Assembly (NCBI RefSeq): GCF_003148825.1
Contig: NZ_QGGZ01000011.1
Span: 248,001 to 312,000 of the forward strand
DNA from: Streptomyces sp. CG 926
Lineage (GTDB): Bacteria; Actinomycetota; Actinomycetes; Streptomycetales; Streptomycetaceae
Reading direction: 5' to 3'
Length of the DNA: 64,000 bases
In this document: positions 59,526 through 64,000 of the stretch, piece by piece
Numbering within the stretch: the first letter of the stretch is position 1
Layout of the letters: the number at the start of each line of letters is the position of its first letter
The notes under the pieces: generated by a model
Told to the model about the DNA's origin: nothing
Seen by the model: only the letters and a program-made list of their open reading frames with translations
Databases searched by the model: none
Position numbers and translations under genes: made by a program

Positions 59526-61106
59526 ATGTCCGCAGACTCGCACCCCACGCTGCCGCCCGTACGGCTGCGCTCCGACGCGGAACTGGCCCGCGACGCTCTC
59601 GGCGCCCCGCTGTTCGCGCGCGCCGTACGGCTCGCCCGCTGGGCCGGACCCGACACCCGGGTCGGAGTCGGTGGCGAGCTCGCCACCGACCAGCTGCCCG
59701 AGGCCGCCGCGGTGCTCGGCCTCGACGCCGCGGACGAGGACTCGGCCGGGTACGCGAGCCAGGCCTGGCGGGTGGCCGTGGACACCGGGCTGGTCGACGT
59801 GACCGAGCCGGAGGACGACCACGGGGACGACCACGGGGACGACCACGGGGACGGCGACGGGGACGACCACGGGGACGGCGACGGGGACGACCACGGGGAC
59901 AGCGACGGGGAGCGCTTCGGTACGGCCGCGCCCGGCGAGGACCTCGCGCTGGTGACGAGCGGTGCGCCCGGCGACGTACTCGATCTCTGGCTGGCCGCCC
60001 TGGACACGGTGCTGGCCGACGCGGCCGTGCCCGACCTGGACGACCTCGTCGACGCGCTGGACGCGGGCGGCGAGATCGACTTCGACCGGCTGGACTGGAA
60101 CCCGGGGCGCGAGGCGGACTTCCTCGACGGGGTCCTCGCCAACCTCTACCTGCTCACCGTCACCGAGGGCGGGGCCGCGGACGGACCGATTCCGCTGCCG
60201 GTGCTCGCCGCGTCGATGATCGTGCCCGACGACATGGGCGAGCCGACCGATGCCGTGCTGGAGCAGGTCTCGGACGCGATGATGCGCCTCGACGACCAGT
60301 TCCGGCAGCTGGCGCCGATCGGCCTGGTGGACTTCCGGCCCGTCGACGAGGAGCTGATGGCGGAGGCCGACAGCCCCCTGGAGTCGGAGCCCGCGGACAC
60401 CGGCGGCGGTGGGGCGGGTGCGGGCGCCGCGGACGACGAGGACGTCTCCCGCTACGGGATGGTCCGCCTGACCCCCCTCGGCCTGTACGGGATCCGGGCC
60501 CGGATGCTGGAGGCCGGGGTCGATGCCCCCGCCGTCGGCGAACTGGCCGAGAAGGGCGCCGACGCGCTCCTCGACGCGGTCTCCCTCTACTCCGAGAACG
60601 CCGCCCAGGCCGAGATCGAGCACTGGCTGGCCGGCCGGGAACAGCCCGCCGCGGCCGCCGAACTGCTGGCCGCCGCCCGCGGGGACGACGAGGGCGGCCC
60701 GCTGCGCCGGCTCCGCTGCCAGCAGGCCCTGGCGCCGGCCGGGCCGGAGGCCGAGCCCGCGGTCCGCTCGGTCCTGGACGACCCGGAGCTCGGCGGGCTC
60801 GCCCGGGTCTGGTTGGCGGAGCGCGGGGTGGGCGACGTACCGGCGCCGGACCCGGAGATGGTGTTCTGGCTGACGGTGGACACGATCGCGGCGCAGCTCG
60901 CCGCCGACGGGGAGACGGAGGAGCTGCCGCTCCTGATGCAGACCCTGACCGCTCATCACACGGGCTTCTTCGAGCAGGTGTGGCGGGTGGAGCACCCGGC
61001 GACGGCGTACGTCCTGGAGGCGATGGGCCGCCTGCACCCGGACAAGAAGGCGGCCAAGGAGGCCCGCAAGGCCGCGTTCAAGGCCCGCTCCCGCCGCCCG
61101 GCCTAG
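59526..61106 (+). CDS. large acidic uncharacterised protein with DDHG repeats
   Basis: A 526-residue soluble protein, strongly acidic. N-terminal helices (VRLRSDAELARDALGAPLFARAVRLARWAG) lead to a tandem Asp/His/Gly tract (about 97-128), then a long helical region, and a basic tail KKAAKEARKAAFKARSRR. Segments such as FRQLAPIGLVDFRP and YGMVRLTPLGLYGIRARML suggest a winged-helix-like fold, but I do not recognise a family. ATG 59526 has GCGAGGAGAACC upstream. Alone on its strand. Confidence 0.7.
   Translation: MSADSHPTLPPVRLRSDAELARDALGAPLFARAVRLARWAGPDTRVGVGGELATDQLPEAAAVLGLDAADEDSAGYASQAWRVAVDTGLVDVTEPEDDHGDDHGDDHGDGDGDDHGDGDGDDHGDSDGERFGTAAPGEDLALVTSGAPGDVLDLWLAALDTVLADAAVPDLDDLVDALDAGGEIDFDRLDWNPGREADFLDGVLANLYLLTVTEGGAADGPIPLPVLAASMIVPDDMGEPTDAVLEQVSDAMMRLDDQFRQLAPIGLVDFRPVDEELMAEADSPLESEPADTGGGGAGAGAADDEDVSRYGMVRLTPLGLYGIRARMLEAGVDAPAVGELAEKGADALLDAVSLYSENAAQAEIEHWLAGREQPAAAAELLAAARGDDEGGPLRRLRCQQALAPAGPEAEPAVRSVLDDPELGGLARVWLAERGVGDVPAPDPEMVFWLTVDTIAAQLAADGETEELPLLMQTLTAHHTGFFEQVWRVEHPATAYVLEAMGRLHPDKKAAKEARKAAFKARSRRPA
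59814..59910 (+). repeat. in-frame 12-bp tandem repeat (Asp-Asp-His-Gly)
   Basis: GACGACCACGGG units alternate with GACGGCGACGGG units, coding DDHG and DGDG. The high identity of the units at DNA level implies recent expansion, and copy number may vary between strains. Confidence 0.85.
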
Positions 61107-61114
61107 GGTGCGCG

Positions 61115-61215
61115 TGTCTTTCGGATCAGGCCGGATGGCCGGCGGAGTGGCGACCGAGGACAACGCGGCGAGCGTGCGTGCCGTGCACCGCGACCCCGGC
61201 ATGATCCGAAAGACA
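61115..61215. mobile_element. MITE-like element with terminal inverted repeats
   Basis: TGTCTTTCGGATCA (61115-61128) and its exact complement (61202-61215) bound a 101-bp segment; with a one-base interruption, GCCGG/CCGGC extends the repeat to 19 of 20 pairs. It has no coding gene of its own. A clear target duplication was not seen. It could also be a very long hairpin serving the preceding gene. Confidence 0.5.
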
Positions 61216-61234
61216 GCCTCAGGTCCCGGCCGGT

Positions 61235-61267
61235 GTCTTGCCGATCAGCCGGCCCGATCGGCAAGAC
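61235..61267. repeat. palindrome related to the neighbouring element's ends
   Basis: GTCTTGCCGATC and its exact complement flank a 9-nt loop. The first arm with its flank (TGTCTTGCCGATCAGCCGG) closely matches the end of the adjacent element (TGTCTTTCGGATCAGGCCGG), as if two ends were joined without the interior. Confidence 0.55.
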
Positions 61268-61371
61268 GTCCCCGGGGCCGTCTCTGCCGGAGACCGCGCC
61301 GGAGACCTGCCAGGGGCCCGCGCCGTCCGACCCGCACGGCGCACCGCTCGGCAGGTTCCGGCAAGGACGGC

Positions 61372-61923
61372 TCAGCCCGGCATGTGCCAACCACCGCCCG
61401 CAATGCCCCAGCCGGTGAGCTCGGGATCGACCGGAGGGAGCGCCCAGGGGTCCAGGGTCCCGTCGCAGAGCTCCGCCAGGAACTGGACCATTCCGCCCTC
61501 GTAGTGCCACCAGGCGCTGTTGTGCGAGCTGATCGTGACCGGCCACCGGTCCGGATCACCCCCGAGCACACTCCAGAAGAAGTCGTCACCCTCCTTCGAG
61601 TCCGCCCAGAGCAACAGGTTCGTCGAGGCGAGCTCGACGGGACGCAGCTCGGGACCCTCTCCGTCGAGCTCCCGCGCCCACGCCTTCGCCCGGTCGCTCT
61701 CCTCCCCGGGCAAAAGGCCGGACAGGCCCAGGAAGTCGCCCAGTTCGAAGGGCGGATACCACTCGGTGAGCGACTTGAAGTCGGACGGTAGAGCCGTTCC
61801 GATCCTCTCCTCGACCGCGTGCCAGTCGAGAACCGCCGGTTCCTTGCGACGGAGCTCCACCAGCCCGGGCACGGCGCGCTCCAGGGAGGCGATCGCCCGG
61901 TCGGGATCAAGGGTCCTGCGCAC
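61372..61923 (-). CDS. SMI1/KNR4 (SUKH) family protein
   Basis: A 183-residue protein. The SUKH pattern is seen in WHAVEERIGTALPSDFKSLTEWYPPFELGDFLGLSGLLPGE, with later LLLWADSKEGDDFFWSVLGGDPDRWPVTISSHNSAWWHYEGGMVQFLAELCDG. Family members are often immunity proteins of polymorphic toxins, but also housekeeping. No toxin gene is adjacent. GTG 61923 is the start. It lies beside the MITE-like element. Confidence 0.85.
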   Translation of the reverse strand: MRRTLDPDRAIASLERAVPGLVELRRKEPAVLDWHAVEERIGTALPSDFKSLTEWYPPFELGDFLGLSGLLPGEESDRAKAWARELDGEGPELRPVELASTNLLLWADSKEGDDFFWSVLGGDPDRWPVTISSHNSAWWHYEGGMVQFLAELCDGTLDPWALPPVDPELTGWGIAGGGWHMPG

Positions 61924-62115
61924 CGGCTACTGGGTACCTATGAACTCATCCACGGGCGCAGCCTGCCAGAACCGGCGGCCCGCGACCGTGGACGGGGTGG
62001 GTGCCCCGTCCGGGTGTGGGGGAGTCGCCCGGACGGGTGGTGACAATGCGCCGTTCCTGGGGCCGGAGTTGGCCATTCCGGGGCGCGGCAAGGCATCGGT
62101 TCCTCTTGGTGGGTA

Positions 62116-62137
62116 GTTCAGCCGCCGTTCACGTGCG
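62116..62137 (+). promoter_or_regulatory. PHO box (PhoP site) upstream of phoX
   Basis: Two adjacent 11-nt direct repeats, GTTCAGCCGCC and GTTCACGTGCG, match the Streptomyces PHO-box unit (consensus near GTTCACCCGCC). They lie about 65 bp before the phosphatase start, a usual distance for PhoP activation under phosphate limitation. Confidence 0.65.
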
Positions 62138-62201
62138 GGCGAGAGCGTGTGCGCCGACGACCGCACGACAGGCGCACCACCTCCCCACCCCTGGAGACCT
62201 G

Positions 62202-63641
62202 ATGCCGCTCAGCCGCAGAGACTTCACCGCCCGTACCGTCATCGCCGGCGCGGGAGTCGCGCTCACCGGGACGGTCGGCGCCCTCGCCACCGCCCCGGGG
62301 GCGCTCGCCGCCGAGGACAGCACCGATCGCGACGCGCACGGGCGGCCCTGCGAGCCCGGCTACGGCCCGCTCGTCCCCGACCCGGCCGGACTGCTGGCCC
62401 TGCCCGCCGGGTTCACGTACCGCGTCATCACGCACAGCGGGGTCACCAAGCTGGACTCCGGCGAGAGCACCCCGTCCAACCACGACGGGACCGCCGCCTT
62501 CGAGGGCCACCGCGGGGTCACCCTCCTCGTCAACAACCACGAGCTCAAGGGCAAGCGGGAGAGCTGGCCCCACCCCGTCCCGCTCACCGACGGCCTGGTC
62601 TACGACCCGGCAGCGGCCGGCGGGTGCACGGTCGTCGAGGTCCGGCGCGGCGGCGAGGTCGCCGAATGGGTGGGCGTCGCCGGTACGTCGACCAACTGCG
62701 CGGGCGGCGCCACCCCCTGGAACACCTGGCTGACCTGCGAGGAGACCGAGGACCTCGCGGGGAAGAACGGCATGACCAAGGACCACGGGTACGTCTTCGA
62801 GGTCGACCCGCACGACCGGCGTGCCAACCGCGACCCGCGGCCGATCAAGGCCTTCGGCCGGTACGCCCACGAGGCCGTGGTCATCGACCCGCGCCAGGGC
62901 CACGCCTACCTCACCGAGGACGCCTCCGGCCCCAACGGCCTGCTCTACCGCTGGACCCCGCCCCGCGGGTTCCACCACGGGCGCGGCAGGCTCCGTACGC
63001 TCGCGGCCGACGCAGGTGTGCTCCAGGCCGCCAAGTGCATCGACAGCTCCGGCCGGTTCGTCGACGACTTCTCGCGCGCCACCAAGATCGGCACCGTGTA
63101 CGGGGTCGACTGGGTGGACGTGCCCGACCGCGACGCCCGGACCGTACCGGTGCGCAAGCAGTTCGCCGACGGGGTGGTGACGCGCGGGCGCAAGCTGGAG
63201 GGCATGTGGTGGGCGGACGGCGGCGCGTACTTCGTCTCGTCCTACGCCCGTGAGGAGAGCCCGGGCGCGGCCCACGACGGTCAGGTCTGGTTCTACGACC
63301 CCAAGCGGCGCACGGTCCGGCTCACCGTCCTCATCGGGGTCAACGCCACCCCGTCGGTCGACGGCGGCTACGACGGCCCCGACAACATCACCGTGTCGCC
63401 GTACGGCGGCCTGATCATCGCGGAGGACGGCTCGGGGCTGCAGCACCTGTTCGGCGCGACCGAGTCGGGACGCACCTACCCGCTGGCGCGCAACGAGCTG
63501 AACAACGGGTCGGTGGAGGAGCCGGAGTACTCCGAATTCACCGGTGTCTGCTTCTCGCCGGACGGGCGCACGCTGTACGCCAACATCCAGGACCCGGGCA
63601 TCATGCTGGCCATCACCGGGCCGTGGCGGCGCGGGCACTGA
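62202..63641 (+). CDS. phoX: PhoX family (DUF839) Tat-exported phosphatase
   Basis: A 479-residue protein with a Tat signal (PLSRRDFTARTVIAGAGVALTGT). The mature part is a beta-propeller PhoX/DUF839: TPSNHDGTAAFEGHRGVTLLVNNHEL, NCAGGATPWNTWLTCEET, FGRYAHEAVVIDPRQGHAYLTEDAS, EGMWWADGGAYFVSS and FTGVCFSPDGRTLYANIQDPG. These enzymes are Ca/Fe-dependent alkaline phosphatases releasing phosphate outside the cell. ATG 62202 has CTGGAGACC upstream. A PHO box precedes it. The name phoX is by family. Confidence 0.88.
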   Translation: MPLSRRDFTARTVIAGAGVALTGTVGALATAPGALAAEDSTDRDAHGRPCEPGYGPLVPDPAGLLALPAGFTYRVITHSGVTKLDSGESTPSNHDGTAAFEGHRGVTLLVNNHELKGKRESWPHPVPLTDGLVYDPAAAGGCTVVEVRRGGEVAEWVGVAGTSTNCAGGATPWNTWLTCEETEDLAGKNGMTKDHGYVFEVDPHDRRANRDPRPIKAFGRYAHEAVVIDPRQGHAYLTEDASGPNGLLYRWTPPRGFHHGRGRLRTLAADAGVLQAAKCIDSSGRFVDDFSRATKIGTVYGVDWVDVPDRDARTVPVRKQFADGVVTRGRKLEGMWWADGGAYFVSSYAREESPGAAHDGQVWFYDPKRRTVRLTVLIGVNATPSVDGGYDGPDNITVSPYGGLIIAEDGSGLQHLFGATESGRTYPLARNELNNGSVEEPEYSEFTGVCFSPDGRTLYANIQDPGIMLAITGPWRRGH

Positions 63642-63651
63642 CGTCGACGGC

Positions 63652-63700
63652 GCCCCGGCGCGGGCGCCACGCGGGCGGCCCGCGGTGCGGGCGCCGGGGC
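63652..63700 (+). terminator. hairpin after phoX
   Basis: GCCCCGGCGC (63652-63661) pairs with GCGCCGGGGC (63691-63700) with a GC-rich interior, 10 bp after the phoX stop. Confidence 0.55.
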
Positions 63701-63714
63701 ACCGCACGGGCCGC

Positions 63715-63891
63715 CTACTGGGCCGGGGAAACCTCCGTGCGAGAGGCCTCGGCCCACTCGGCGAGCAGGAACTCGTACGCCTCCGAGGGCCACTCGCCGT
63801 CCACCCGGGTCTCGACAAGGTGCCGTATCGCCTCGTTCGCCTCTGCGGCGGACGGGCGGGCGGGACCCGCGGGGCTGAGTGTCTTGTACAT
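63715..63891 (-). CDS. small uncharacterised soluble protein
   Basis: A 58-residue protein (YKTLSPAGPARPSAAEANEAIR, then HLVETRVDGEWPSEAYEFLLAEWAEA) with a predicted helical core and no signal peptide. ATG 63891 is preceded by TAGCCT-N7 (63899-63904), a leaderless-type promoter. I do not recognise it. It converges on phoX. Confidence 0.55.
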   Translation of the reverse strand: MYKTLSPAGPARPSAAEANEAIRHLVETRVDGEWPSEAYEFLLAEWAEASRTEVSPAQ

Positions 63892-64000
63892 GGTTTCAAG
63901 GCTACGGGCGGGCACTGACAGCCACCTACGGATTACGCGTGGCATCCATCACCCGGATCGCGCACCGGTGGCCGCATGTGCCCGCCCACCTGCTCAGAGT

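Overview
The window is a gene-dense, very GC-rich actinobacterial chromosome segment. Codon third positions are almost all G or C, GTG starts are common, 4-base ATGA/GTGA gene overlaps are frequent, and it carries the Streptomyces markers whiA and rbpA, mycothiol-type enzymes and Tat/lipoprotein exports. Gene order (uvrB, uvrA, uvrC-rapZ-yvcK-whiA, gap-pgk-tpiA-secG-rbpA-pgi, the pentose-phosphate operon, ctaB/ctaA, suf, dapD) is the conserved core of a Streptomyces chromosome as I remember it. I see no phage, no plasmid origin, no CRISPR array, and no tRNA or rRNA.

Layout. (1) 1-4.6 kb: the end of uvrB, then a Ter stress cluster: a TerD protein, a TerD protein fused to a degenerate FtsK-like domain, and a TerC membrane protein behind what looks like a yybP-ykoY manganese riboswitch. 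(2) 4.5-12.4 kb: an MHS-type transporter, a metallo-beta-lactamase-fold hydrolase, a DinB/mycothiol-type enzyme, uvrA with a lysine/alanine-rich tail, a PfkB sugar kinase and a Rieske lipoprotein. (3) 12.4-15.1 kb: an HTH regulator divergent from a secreted papain-like protease and an anchored partner. (4) 15.2-23.3 kb: uvrC-rapZ-yvcK-whiA, translationally coupled, and a large secreted M14 carboxypeptidase. (5) 23.6-36.2 kb: central carbon metabolism on facing strands, with glycolysis (gap, pgk, tpiA, pgi) plus secG and rbpA on plus, and tkt-tal-zwf-opcA-pgl on minus. (6) 36.5-43 kb: haem O/A synthesis (ctaB, ctaA), an amidohydrolase-like protein, two uncharacterised genes and an ABC exporter. 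(7) 43.4-50 kb: sufR-sufB-sufD-Rieske-sufC-sufS-sufU-sufT, the Fe-S cluster assembly operon, with a SufR operator lying on its promoter. (8) 50-64 kb: an accessory mosaic of a membrane protein, an SMR pump with its TetR, an HxlR-peroxiredoxin fusion divergent from an MFS pump, dapD, small proteins, a secreted nuclease, a large acidic hypothetical protein, a MITE-like repeat, a SUKH-family protein, and a Tat-exported PhoX phosphatase with a PHO box.

How the genes work together. UvrA, UvrB and UvrC supply nucleotide-excision repair. The suf operon feeds Fe-S proteins, and SufR appears to control it through an operator on the sufR promoter. CtaA and CtaB supply haem for cytochrome oxidase. The Rieske proteins have no visible electron-transfer partner here. 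PhoX and the secreted nuclease could together recover phosphate from extracellular DNA and phosphoesters. A window-wide pattern is the recurrence of a -10-like hexamer 6-8 nt upstream of the start codon, which suggests many leaderless mRNAs.

The best candidates for something little described are: the TerD/pseudo-FtsK gene beside a riboswitch-controlled TerC; the HxlR-peroxiredoxin regulator and its 25-bp operator; the HTH/papain-protease/anchored-partner cassette with repeated operators; the overlapping alternative hairpins after uvrA; and the MITE-like element next to a second, related palindrome. All function calls are from sequence reading and recalled family knowledge, without database searches.
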